Shown: positions 1 to 6,332, numbered from the stretch's first letter. The stretch: 6,565 nt of DNA from Clostridia bacterium (GCA_017612655.1 JAGAFM010000113.1:1-6565), one strand, 5' to 3'. Numbers and translations are program-made. Notes: generated by a model from the sequence alone, not told the origin.

Positions 1-553
1 ACGGAAGCAGCAGATTCGCCATGTCCTTGATGCAGATAGAATCTGCGCCCATCTCCTCCATCCTTCCGGCAAGCTCGACGAAATAGGCTTCGTTGTGAAC
101 CGGGCTGATGGTATAACTGATCGCGCACTCCACGTGCGCACCGTATTTTTTCGAGGCGCGGACGGAGGCTTCCAGATTCCTGACGTCGTTGAGTGCGTCG
201 AAAATCCGGATTACATCGATTCCGTTTTTCACCGACGCCTTGACGAAAGCGTCCACGACGTCGTCCGCGTAGTGCTTGTATCCGAGCAGATTCTGACCGC
301 GGAGCAGCATCTGAAGCCGGGTGTTCGGCAGATTCCGGCGGAGGACCCGCAGCCGTTCCCACGGATCTTCATCCAGAAACCGCATGCAGGAATCGAACGT
401 GGCTCCTCCCCAGCACTCCAGTGACCAGTACCCGATCTCGTCCAGCTGTGCAAGAGCGGGGAGCATGTCGGACAGACGCATCCGGGTCGCCGCCTGGGAT
501 TGATGGGCGTCCCGCAGGATCGTGTCCGTAATATACAGTTTCTTGTTTTCCAT
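1..553 (-). CDS. oadA: Oxaloacetate decarboxylase alpha subunit, N-terminal part (runs off the left edge)
   Basis: This is the carboxyltransferase subunit of the Na+-pumping oxaloacetate decarboxylase. It moves the carboxyl group of oxaloacetate to biotin on the carrier protein, leaving pyruvate, in the cytoplasm. Only the first 184 residues are here; the family usually has about 450-600. The start is an ATG at 553 with AAGGAG (563-568) nine bases upstream. Residues 10-19 read DTILRDAHQS, the metal-binding start of the HMG-lyase-like TIM barrel. Further motifs are GGATFD (about 49-54), RGQNLLGY (about 85-92), FDALND (about 117-122) and IKDMA (175-179). By family alignment from memory, D15 matches the metal-ligand Asp and K176 the carbamylated Lys of characterised OadA proteins. 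This fold separates it from the acyl-CoA type alpha subunits of methylmalonyl-CoA and glutaconyl-CoA decarboxylases. Pyruvate carboxylase subunit B is the main alternative, but the neighbouring beta and gamma genes argue for the Na+ pump. It is the last gene of the operon seen here, 21 bases after oadB. Confidence 0.95.
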   Translation of the reverse strand, partial: MENKKLYITDTILRDAHQSQAATRMRLSDMLPALAQLDEIGYWSLECWGGATFDSCMRFLDEDPWERLRVLRRNLPNTRLQMLLRGQNLLGYKHYADDVVDAFVKASVKNGIDVIRIFDALNDVRNLEASVRASKKYGAHVECAISYTISPVHNEAYFVELAGRMEEMGADSICIKDMANLLLP

Positions 554-574
554 CCCAAAGGTCTCCTTCCCGAA

Positions 575-1840
575 TTATCCGAACAGGGCAAGCAGAACCC
601 CTGCCGCAATCGCAGAGCCGATCACGCCGGCCACGTTCGGCCCCATGGCGTGCATGAGGAGGAAGTTGCCGGGATTTTCCTTCTGACCGACAGACTGGGA
701 GACCCGGGCCGCCATAGGAACGGCGGAAACACCTGCCGATCCGATCAGCGGATTGATCTTCTTTCCCTCAGGCAGGAACAGATTCATCAGCTTCGCCAAG
801 AGAACGCCTCCTGCGGTGCCGAACCCGAACGCCACCACACCCATTGCGATAATCTTGAGGGTATTCCAACTGAGGAACGTCGCGGCGGTCGCAGTCGCGC
901 CGACGGAGAGACCGAGGAAAATCGTCACGATGTTCATCAGCTCGTTCTGCGCGGTCTTGTTCAGCCGTTCAACCACGCCGCTTTCCTTAAACAGGTTTCC
1001 TAGCATCAGGCATCCGATCAGCGGAGCGGCGGACGGCACAAGTAGAGCGACGAAGGCCGTCACGATGATCGGGAACAGAATTTTCTGGAGCTTGGAAACC
1101 GGACGCAGTTCCTTCATCGCGATCTGACGCTCTTTCCGGGTCGTCAGTAACTTCATGATGGGGGGCTGGATCACGGGAACCAGAGCCATATAGGAGTAGG
1201 CCGCCACCGCGATGGGCCCGAGAAGCCAGGGGGCGAGCTGTGTCGTTACATAGATCGCGGTCGGGCCGTCCGCGCCGCCGATGATGCCGATGGATGCGGC
1301 TTCCGCGGGAGTGAATCCCGTCAGGGTTGCAAAGAAATAGGTGAGAAAAATACCAAGCTGAGCAGCCGCACCGAGCAGCAGGCTCTTGGGATTGGCAATC
1401 AGCGGACCGAAGTCCGTCATGGCGCCGACTCCCATGAAAATCAGACAGGGGTAGATTCCCAGTTTGACCCCGAGATACAGAATGTCGATCAGTCCGATGG
1501 TGATCGGGGATCCGACCGTCACGGAAGCAAGCACCGCTTCGCTGACGCCGCTCGCGGTCAGGGAGTCGATCAGTTCCTGAGTGACGGCGGCACCGCCGAA
1601 CAGTTCCCAGTGAATATGGCCTCCCGCAAAGAGGATCTCGTGGTACATGCCCGCTCCGGGCAGATTGGTCAAGAGCATGCCGAACGCAATCGGCAGGAGC
1701 AGCATCGGTTCAAACTTCTTCTTGATGGCAAGGAACATCAGGCCGAAAGCGATCAGGATCATCGCCAGCTGCTTGAGTCCGTCGCCGGTCGTGAAGAGAT
1801 AGAACCCCGTTTGCTGCAGGAAGTTCAGTATTGTTTCCAT
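575..1840 (-). CDS. oadB: Sodium-pumping oxaloacetate decarboxylase beta subunit
   Basis: This is the integral membrane subunit that decarboxylates carboxybiotin and couples the reaction to Na+ export. It has 421 residues, normal for the family. Multiple hydrophobic segments run through the protein, starting at about residues 20-40. Family signatures are KLGIYPCLIFMGVGAMTDFG (126-145), GGADGPTAIY (188-197), YSYMALVPVIQPP (215-227), and INPLIGSAGVSAVPMAARVS (362-381). D191, Y217, N363 and S372 appear to match residues known to matter for Na+ or carboxybiotin handling in Klebsiella OadB (D203, Y229, N373, S382), from memory of that alignment. A fairly polar stretch at about 62-110 is longer than in compact OadB forms. 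The start ATG at 1840 follows a purine-rich GGGGAAAGG with somewhat long spacing of about 11 bases. It sits 34 bases after the biotin-carrier gene. On sequence alone beta subunits of methylmalonyl-CoA or glutaconyl-CoA decarboxylase look alike; the OadA-type neighbour decides the call. Confidence 0.96.
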   Translation of the reverse strand: METILNFLQQTGFYLFTTGDGLKQLAMILIAFGLMFLAIKKKFEPMLLLPIAFGMLLTNLPGAGMYHEILFAGGHIHWELFGGAAVTQELIDSLTASGVSEAVLASVTVGSPITIGLIDILYLGVKLGIYPCLIFMGVGAMTDFGPLIANPKSLLLGAAAQLGIFLTYFFATLTGFTPAEAASIGIIGGADGPTAIYVTTQLAPWLLGPIAVAAYSYMALVPVIQPPIMKLLTTRKERQIAMKELRPVSKLQKILFPIIVTAFVALLVPSAAPLIGCLMLGNLFKESGVVERLNKTAQNELMNIVTIFLGLSVGATATAATFLSWNTLKIIAMGVVAFGFGTAGGVLLAKLMNLFLPEGKKINPLIGSAGVSAVPMAARVSQSVGQKENPGNFLLMHAMGPNVAGVIGSAIAAGVLLALFG

Positions 1841-1874
1841 GTCGCAAAACGCCTTTCCCCAGATTCCGGGTGCC

Positions 1875-2234
1875 TCAGTTCATCGTGCAGAGAACGGCAC
1901 CGGTTTCCACCGTGGCGCCCTGGCTGACGTTGACGGAAGCGATCACGCCGTCGGCGGGAGACAGAATTTCGTTTTCCATCTTCATTGCTTCGAGAATCAT
2001 GAGAACGTCGCCTTTTTTGACCGCCTGGCCATTCGCCACGTTCACCTTCAGGATGTTGCCCGGCATCGGTGCGGCAATGGTCTGCGCGCCTGCCTTTCCG
2101 GGTGCGGGTGCCGCAGGTGCCGCGGCCTCAGGGGCGGCGGGGGTAGCCTGAGCAGCCTTTCCTTCCTCTTTGTCGATCACTTCCAGGGTGATTTCATAGA
2201 CGGTTCCGTTGACGGTAACCTGATATGCTTTCAT
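1875..2234 (-). CDS. Biotin carboxyl carrier protein of the Na+-pumping decarboxylase
   Basis: This small protein (119 residues) carries biotin between the carboxyltransferase (OadA) and the membrane decarboxylase (OadB). Three parts are visible: an N-terminal beta-rich segment (1-24, MKAYQVTVNGTVYEITLEVI); an Ala/Pro-rich flexible linker (about 28-50); and a biotinyl/lipoyl domain (about 52-119). The domain contains APMPG (55-59) and the biotinylation motif EAMKM, with K85 as the expected biotinylated lysine. The second conserved half-motif, SPADGVI (92-98), is also present. The start is ATG 2234, because a strong GGGAGG (2244-2249) lies nine bases upstream. An in-frame TTG at 2255 would add seven residues, overlap the oadG stop and lack such a site. 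As a stand-alone carrier it fits clostridial-type complexes in which the biotin domain is not fused to the alpha subunit, but the C-terminus of OadA is outside the window, so a second biotin domain cannot be excluded. Confidence 0.95.
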   Translation of the reverse strand: MKAYQVTVNGTVYEITLEVIDKEEGKAAQATPAAPEAAAPAAPAPGKAGAQTIAAPMPGNILKVNVANGQAVKKGDVLMILEAMKMENEILSPADGVIASVNVSQGATVETGAVLCTMN

Positions 2235-2243
2235 GGAACAGTT

Positions 2244-2249
2244 CCTCCC
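2244..2249 (-). promoter_or_regulatory. Ribosome binding site that fixes the biotin-carrier start
   Basis: On the minus strand this reads GGGAGG and lies nine bases before ATG 2234. It decides between that start and an in-frame TTG at 2255, which lies upstream of this site and overlaps the oadG stop codon. Confidence 0.7.
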
Positions 2250-2251
2250 TT

Positions 2252-2542
2252 TCAAATCCGTTTAAACGAAATAACGCGCAGGGCTTCTACTTCGGTACCG
2301 AGTTCCTCGGCGACGGCCGCACAGACCGCTGCTAGAAGTTCTCCCCGCTTTTCTTCGGGGATACCGTCATTCTCAGGTGCCGTTTCCGGTCCCTTCTCCG
2401 CGGTTTCCGGGGCAGAGGCCTTCTTTTTCCCCGCCGCTGACACAATCAGGTTCATCAGCAGGATCAGCCCGATGATACAGATCAGCCCGAAGAAGACGGT
2501 CCCAAGTCCCAACAGAGCGACAATTCCGGGATCAGTGTTCAT
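2252..2542 (-). CDS. oadG: Sodium-pumping oxaloacetate decarboxylase gamma subunit (OadG family)
   Basis: This is the small membrane anchor of the decarboxylase, which in known complexes holds alpha and beta together. It has 96 residues. One transmembrane helix is obvious (about residues 7-35, hydrophobic, ending LLMNLIVSAAG), followed by a KKK positive patch that should stay in the cytoplasm. Then comes an acidic, Glu/Pro-rich linker (about 43-64) and a short C-terminal amphipathic segment ending LRVISFKRI. That tail, rich in Ala and finishing with basic residues, is typical of OadG and related Na+-pump subunits. The frame stays open well upstream into the preceding gene, but ATG 2542 is chosen because AAGGAAGG (2550-2557) lies seven bases before it and the protein then begins right at the membrane helix. 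It is 17 bases upstream of the biotin-carrier start codon's leader and 34 bases after the isomerase-like gene. Confidence 0.88.
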   Translation of the reverse strand: MNTDPGIVALLGLGTVFFGLICIIGLILLMNLIVSAAGKKKASAPETAEKGPETAPENDGIPEEKRGELLAAVCAAVAEELGTEVEALRVISFKRI

Positions 2543-2549
2543 AGTCGTT

Positions 2550-2557
2550 CCTTCCTT
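2550..2557 (-). promoter_or_regulatory. Ribosome binding site that fixes the oadG start
   Basis: On the minus strand this reads AAGGAAGG, seven bases before ATG 2542. It supports that start over more distant ones in the same open frame, which would lie inside the isomerase-like gene. Confidence 0.65.
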
Positions 2558-2576
2558 CTTGTCCGGCTCCGGTTTT

Positions 2577-3371
2577 TCACATGATAAACCGGGAAATGTA
2601 GTCGACGGTGTATTTGACACCGGCCTTGCCGCGCTCGGTATCAAAGCGCCACGCGCCGGAATGAGGTTCGATCGAAAGACAGCCGTCGTACTCGCAGGAG
2701 TACAGGCAGGCAAAGATCGCCGGCCAGGGGAGCGCGTCCAGACCCGCAGGGGGATCCGCGATCCCTTTTCCGTTCGTCTTCACGGCGCCTTTGACGTGAA
2801 TATGTGCGAATCGGCTTCCCCAGTCGGATACTTCCCGCATGTAGTCCCGCCCGGAGTGGTAGCTGTGAGAGGGATCCCATTTGATTTTCAGTTCCGGAAG
2901 CTCGCCGAGGACGACCCGCCAGGTTTCCATGTCGACGACAAAGTTGTTCCAGCTGCAGTTGCAGACCGCCACCGAGGTTCCTGTTCCCTTTGCCCGTTCG
3001 AGAAAACGGCCGAACAGTTCGATGGCTGCTATATAATTCCTGTAGAGAGAAACCGAATCGTCGTAGTTGCAGGAGCAGACAAATGTCGGCGCGCCGACTG
3101 CGATTGCATCTTCCAGATTCCGCTCCATGATCCGGTAGGATTCTTCCCGGATGTTTCCGCCCACATTCGCATTCGGATTCCATCTTCCAATGGAGCCGAT
3201 CGAAAGGCCGTTGCGCTTCACCATTTCGTAGATGGAGGGACGCAGACCTGAAAACTCCACCGACTCTTCGTCGTTGTTGTTGCAAACCTCGATAAAGGAA
3301 AGGCCGAGACTCTTGATATATGTCAGAGATTCATCGGTCGGACGGTTGTTGATCATGCCGAGTTTCATCAT
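2577..3371 (-). CDS. Xylose-isomerase-like TIM-barrel protein (sugar phosphate isomerase/epimerase family)
   Basis: A 264-residue, probably cytosolic protein that resembles the AP-endonuclease-2/xylose-isomerase-like TIM barrels, which isomerise or epimerise sugars and sugar acids with a divalent metal. Visible signatures are the first strand KLGMINN (3-9), FIEVCNNN (26-33), WDPSH (165-169), HIHVKG (190-195) and SIEPHSG (233-239). D166, H192 and E235 are the likely metal ligands. The strand that usually supplies a fourth ligand as a Glu (often ENH) instead reads VAVCNCSWNN (134-143), with no Glu. This may mark a distinct subfamily or altered chemistry. The start is ATG 3371, nine bases after a GAGGG (3381-3385); an ATG three bases later is also possible. 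It is the first gene of the operon and precedes the Na+-pump genes, so its product may feed the pathway that makes oxaloacetate. The exact substrate cannot be told from sequence. Confidence 0.85.
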   Translation of the reverse strand: MMKLGMINNRPTDESLTYIKSLGLSFIEVCNNNDEESVEFSGLRPSIYEMVKRNGLSIGSIGRWNPNANVGGNIREESYRIMERNLEDAIAVGAPTFVCSCNYDDSVSLYRNYIAAIELFGRFLERAKGTGTSVAVCNCSWNNFVVDMETWRVVLGELPELKIKWDPSHSYHSGRDYMREVSDWGSRFAHIHVKGAVKTNGKGIADPPAGLDALPWPAIFACLYSCEYDGCLSIEPHSGAWRFDTERGKAGVKYTVDYISRFIM

Positions 3372-3413
3372 AAACTTGTTCCCTCTTTCCGGTTTTGATT
3401 GAAGATGACGGGC

Positions 3414-3430
3414 CGGGAAACCAAATCCCG
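3414..3430 (-). repeat. Inverted repeat in the leader of the isomerase-oad transcript
   Basis: CGGGA-N7-TCCCG, a five-base inverted repeat with a seven-base centre. It begins only about four bases downstream of the predicted leftward start site, where a repressor would block transcription. With only five paired bases it could be chance. Confidence 0.25.
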
Positions 3431-3440
3431 CGCCATTTTG

Positions 3441-3469
3441 ATTATACCACGCAATACCCTCTCCGTCAA
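3441..3469 (-). promoter_or_regulatory. Promoter of the isomerase-oad operon
   Basis: Read leftwards, the -35 box is TTGACG (3469-3464) and the -10 box is a perfect TATAAT (3446-3441), separated by 17 bases. This is close to the ideal sigma-70/sigma-A promoter. Transcription would begin near 3434, leaving a leader of about 60 bases before ATG 3371. Confidence 0.85.
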
Positions 3470-3508
3470 GCGATTCCGCCCTTTTTCACCCCGGAAAACC
3501 GACGAAAG

Positions 3509-3518
3509 AAGAGCTCTT
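3509..3518. repeat. Ten-base palindrome between the divergent promoters
   Basis: AAGAGCTCTT is a perfect palindrome that lies roughly midway between the two -35 boxes, in a stretch rich in T-tracts (3481-3546). It may be part of a shared activator or repressor site, but a palindrome of this length can occur by chance. Confidence 0.2.
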
Positions 3519-3556
3519 TCCGAATTCTTTTTTTCACAGTTTTTTCCCGTTTGGGA

Positions 3557-3585
3557 TTGCATTGCCGACGCTCGGATGTTATAAT
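3557..3585 (+). promoter_or_regulatory. Promoter of the glycyl radical enzyme operon
   Basis: The -35 box is TTGCAT (3557-3562) and the -10 box is a perfect TATAAT (3580-3585), with 17 bases between. A TG at 3577-3578, one base before the -10, makes it an extended -10 promoter. T-rich DNA directly upstream (3526-3546) may act as an UP-like element. Transcription should start near 3592, giving a leader of about 47 bases before ATG 3639. Confidence 0.85.
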
Positions 3586-3600
3586 GACAGAAGGAAATAC

Positions 3601-3612
3601 TGATAATTATCA
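3601..3612. promoter_or_regulatory. Candidate operator palindrome in the glycyl radical enzyme leader
   Basis: TGATAATTATCA is a perfect 12-base palindrome about 10-21 bases downstream of the predicted start site and upstream of the GGAGG ribosome binding site (3627-3631). It has no loop, so it is more likely a protein-binding DNA site than an RNA hairpin. The position suits a repressor that acts as a roadblock. It resembles half-sites of Fur-family boxes, but the 6-6 spacing does not match the 7-1-7 layout of those boxes. No regulator gene is in the window. Confidence 0.45.
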
Positions 3613-3638
3613 TCGGTCTTTCAACTGGAGGAATCGAT

Positions 3639-5783
3639 ATGGAACTCACCCGTTCCCTGATGAGTGAATTTGAGTCTTTTCGGCCGGAAGGCGTGTACGC
3701 GCAGTCCTATTTCAAGGCAATCGGTCTGAGAAGGCATCCCGACGCTCCGATGAGTCTGCGGCGCGCGGAGGCCGTCGTGTCCGAACTGACGGAACCCAAG
3801 CCGTGGATCTATCCGTCGGACGTCATCGTGGGATCGTGGCTGCCGCTTGTGGAGACTCTCCCGGAGGACGAGTTTCAGGAAGCCAAATCCTTTGTCAGGG
3901 ATCTCCCCGAACGCGACTTCACCACGCACGCGGACCACTATGCTCCGGATTACCGCATGATTACAACCCTCGGGATCCCGGGAATGCTGAATTTCATCGA
4001 TCTCTCGATCCAGGCCCACGGCAAGGAACCGGACCGGGTCCGTTTCCTGTCCGAAATGAAAATCGCGTTTTCCGGCTTCCGGTCCTTTGTTCAGGGATAC
4101 GCGGAAAAGGCGGAATCGCTGAAAGGCTCCGAAGGATATGACGAGGAGCGGCTTTCCTTCATTGCAGACAACTGCAGAGCCATTGTGGATCGTGCGCCCG
4201 AAACATTCGCCGAAGCGCTGCAGCTGGTCTGGTTCTGTCATCTGGCGTTCTGCTATGAAGGCAGATACGCAATGGCGCTCGGAAGAATGGATCAGTATCT
4301 GTATCCTTTCTTTGCGAAAGACATCGAGCGCGGGATCCTGACGGAGGAAAAAGCAACCGAACTGCTTGAGAATGCCTTCGCGAAGATTCACGAGCGTCCC
4401 GTTCTCTTTCACGGCGGAGACGATGTGGTCAATATCTGCATCGGCGGAACCAGCCCGGACGGCTCCTGCGACGTCAACCGCCTGTCCTACTGTGTGCTGC
4501 ACGCCGTCAAGAACTGCAACGTGCCCGGTCCGAACCTGTCCGCCCGGATCACCCACCACACCCCGGACGATTTTCTGGACGAGTGTCTGCAGTCGATCGG
4601 TACCGGCCTCGGATACCCCGCTCTGATGAACGACGAGGTCAATCTCGCTGCACTCGGCCGGTACGGTTACGAGCCGGAAGATCTCTACAACTACTGCATG
4701 GTCGGCTGCATCGAAAACTTCATCACCGGAAAGCAGCCGCCCTGGAACGACGGCAGATTCGACACGCCCCGTTATTTCGAATATCTCTTCAATCGCGGCA
4801 AGGGAATCCGGATCGTCGAGGAGTCCGGGATCGACACCGGCGACGTCAGCGAGATTTCGTCCATGGACGAGTTCATGAAGCGCTACGAGCAACAGATTGC
4901 GTACGGCGCAAAAAAGTACGTCGAGTCTTTCAACAAAAAGCACACTCTGCCCCATCCGGAAGATCTGACCTCTCCCTTCCTCTCCTGCTTCGCAAGGGAA
5001 TGCATCGAACGCGGTCTGGACATCAACATGGGCGGAACCAAATACCCGTCCGTCCACGGCGCCTGCATGATGGGAATCGGCACCGTCTGTGATTCGCTGG
5101 CTGCCATTGAAAAGGTGGTCTTCGTCGACCATGAAGCGACTCTGCAGGAGATCGGCGACGCGATGCGTTGCAATTTCGAAGGCATGGAAGACCTTCGTGC
5201 GAAACTGCTCGCGGCTCCGAAATACGGCAACAACGACCCCTTTGTCGACAAGTACGCGGAATGGTTTGTCCGGTTCAGCATCTCCTGCTTCGATCAGTAC
5301 CGGACCTATGACGGCGGATACTACTATACCGCGATGGCGGCCAACACGGCAAACATCTACTCCGGGAAAGGAACCTCCGCGACGCCGGACGGCCGTCTCG
5401 CCATGGAACCGATTTCCGATGCGGCCTCCCCGACCTACGGAAGAGACGTCAACGGACCGACCGCAACCGTTCTGAGCCTGTCCGTTCCGAATTACTGCGT
5501 GGTCGCCTGCGGATCCGTCGTCAACCAGAAATTCATGCCCTCCATGTTCACCGACGAAAACCGGAAGAAGCTTGCCGCCCTGATCCGCGTCTACTTTAAA
5601 CGGGGCGGACAGGAGATGCAGATCAACTCCGTGTCTCCGGACGTTCTCCGGGCCGCCATGATCACCCCTGAGGAGTACGAGAACCTGATTGTCCGTGTTT
5701 CCGGCTTCTCCGCCTATTACACGCAGCTCAACCGGGACACGCAGAACGACATCCTGAACCGGACGGAACACTTCTCTGTCTGA
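3639..5783 (+). CDS. Glycyl radical enzyme, eliminase/dehydratase type, substrate unknown
   Basis: This cytosolic, oxygen-sensitive enzyme should carry a stable radical on glycine and use a cysteine thiyl radical to attack its substrate. The PFL-like domain covers most of the 714 residues. Visible signatures are GRMDQYLYPFF (215-225), ICIGGTSPDG (266-275), PGPNLSAR (296-303), YPALMNDE (326-333), the thiyl motif VGCIE (C357, with E359 as likely base) and the glycyl motif RVSGFSAYY with G689. The C-terminus is dehydratase-like, ending in NRTEH. The GCxE motif excludes pyruvate formate-lyase, which has a Cys-Cys pair. It groups the protein with glycerol, diol, choline, hydroxyproline and hydroxyphenylacetate enzymes, but the residue after the Glu is Asn rather than the frequent Pro. 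At 714 residues it is shorter than the usual 750-850; the shortening seems to lie between about residues 75 and 97, before DHYAPDY (99-105). ATG 3639 follows GGAGG by seven bases. No activating enzyme is adjacent, so activation must come from elsewhere. The substrate is not assignable from sequence. Confidence 0.93.
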   Translation: MELTRSLMSEFESFRPEGVYAQSYFKAIGLRRHPDAPMSLRRAEAVVSELTEPKPWIYPSDVIVGSWLPLVETLPEDEFQEAKSFVRDLPERDFTTHADHYAPDYRMITTLGIPGMLNFIDLSIQAHGKEPDRVRFLSEMKIAFSGFRSFVQGYAEKAESLKGSEGYDEERLSFIADNCRAIVDRAPETFAEALQLVWFCHLAFCYEGRYAMALGRMDQYLYPFFAKDIERGILTEEKATELLENAFAKIHERPVLFHGGDDVVNICIGGTSPDGSCDVNRLSYCVLHAVKNCNVPGPNLSARITHHTPDDFLDECLQSIGTGLGYPALMNDEVNLAALGRYGYEPEDLYNYCMVGCIENFITGKQPPWNDGRFDTPRYFEYLFNRGKGIRIVEESGIDTGDVSEISSMDEFMKRYEQQIAYGAKKYVESFNKKHTLPHPEDLTSPFLSCFARECIERGLDINMGGTKYPSVHGACMMGIGTVCDSLAAIEKVVFVDHEATLQEIGDAMRCNFEGMEDLRAKLLAAPKYGNNDPFVDKYAEWFVRFSISCFDQYRTYDGGYYYTAMAANTANIYSGKGTSATPDGRLAMEPISDAASPTYGRDVNGPTATVLSLSVPNYCVVACGSVVNQKFMPSMFTDENRKKLAALIRVYFKRGGQEMQINSVSPDVLRAAMITPEEYENLIVRVSGFSAYYTQLNRDTQNDILNRTEHFSV

Positions 5784-5805
5784 ACTCCCGACCGGAGGTT
5801 TTTCT

Positions 5806-6246
5806 ATGAGAATCGTATGCGAATACTGCGACTCGATCCTCGAGATCGAGGGGACTTCAACCTGCCCGAATTGCGGTGCTTCTCTCGCAGGTGTTCTTCA
5901 GGCCGCGGAAGAAAAGGCAAAGGCTGAGCGGGAAGCGGAAGAGGCAAAGCGCGAGGAACAGCGAAAACAGCTGGCAGCCGAACGGCAGCAGGAAGAACTG
6001 CTGAACACCATCAAAGGCGTTGCCTTATCGGCGGCGGGATCGATTCTAGGCGGTTCCCTGAGCAGGGGCATCTCCGGACTGATCCGTCAGAATATCGGTT
6101 CCGCCATGCACAGCGGGACGTCTTCCTCCAGGCCCGGTCATCCCCGTCCCGGACCGGGCAGAATGCCCGGAGGACCGTCCGGACGATCCGGAGGTCATAA
6201 TTCCTCGTTCGACAGGCTGTCAGGAAAAGGCAGAAGGGGCCGCTGA
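5806..6246 (+). CDS. Zinc-ribbon, coiled-coil protein of unknown function
   Basis: Function unknown. Its 146 residues fall into four parts. Residues 1-28 form a zinc ribbon with CEYC (C5, C8) and CPNC (C20, C23), expected to bind one Zn2+. Residues about 31-67 are a charged Glu/Lys/Arg/Ala helix, probably a coiled coil. Residues about 68-102 are small and hydrophobic with repeated glycines (ALSAAGSILGGSLSRGISGL), possibly an amphipathic or membrane-touching helix. Residues 103-146 are a disordered-looking tail rich in Gly, Pro, Ser and Arg, ending GKGRRGR. There is no signal peptide. The start is ATG 5806, seven bases after GGAGG (5794-5798). It begins 22 bases after the glycyl radical enzyme stop, with no terminator between, so the two are almost certainly co-transcribed. 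This suggests, without proving, a helper role for that enzyme; a simple hitch-hiking housekeeping gene is the alternative. Confidence 0.85.
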   Translation: MRIVCEYCDSILEIEGTSTCPNCGASLAGVLQAAEEKAKAEREAEEAKREEQRKQLAAERQQEELLNTIKGVALSAAGSILGGSLSRGISGLIRQNIGSAMHSGTSSSRPGHPRPGPGRMPGGPSGRSGGHNSSFDRLSGKGRRGR

Positions 6247-6287
6247 CAGCGCTGAAGGGTTTCCTTTCCGATTTCTTGAAGAAAAAC

Positions 6288-6332
6288 AGGCTTCCGATCC
6301 ACTCTGTTTCCCAGGCAGAGGATCGGAAGCCT
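6288..6332. terminator. Strong hairpin terminator after the zinc-ribbon gene, probably bidirectional
   Basis: AGGCTTCCGATCC (6288-6300) pairs perfectly with GGATCGGAAGCCT (6320-6332). An inner CTCTG/CAGAG pairing can extend the stem. The rightward tail (TGTCTTAT) is only moderately T-rich. The leftward tail reads TGTTTTTCTT, a better U-tract. It therefore probably ends both the glycyl radical enzyme operon and any leftward transcript coming from the kinase fragment at the right edge. Confidence 0.85.

Noticed and set aside
1839..3251. A 470-codon open frame on the plus strand across the biotin carrier, oadG and isomerase genes.
   Set aside because: It is antisense to three recognisable genes with good ribosome binding sites and has no recognisable domain.
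3601..3612. TGATAATTATCA as a Fur, PerR or Zur box.
   Set aside because: Those boxes follow a 7-1-7 layout of about 15 bases. This palindrome is 6-6 and not extended by matching flanks, so I keep it only as an operator of unknown regulator.
3395..3667. Short open frames on both strands in the divergent intergenic region.
   Set aside because: They overlap both promoters and the leaders, lack good ribosome binding sites, and have low-complexity translations.
3621..5771. A 716-codon open frame on the minus strand covering the whole glycyl radical enzyme gene.
   Set aside because: It mirrors a well-supported gene, matches no family I know, and its composition (rich in Val, Arg, Gly, His) is what an antisense frame of GC-biased codons gives.
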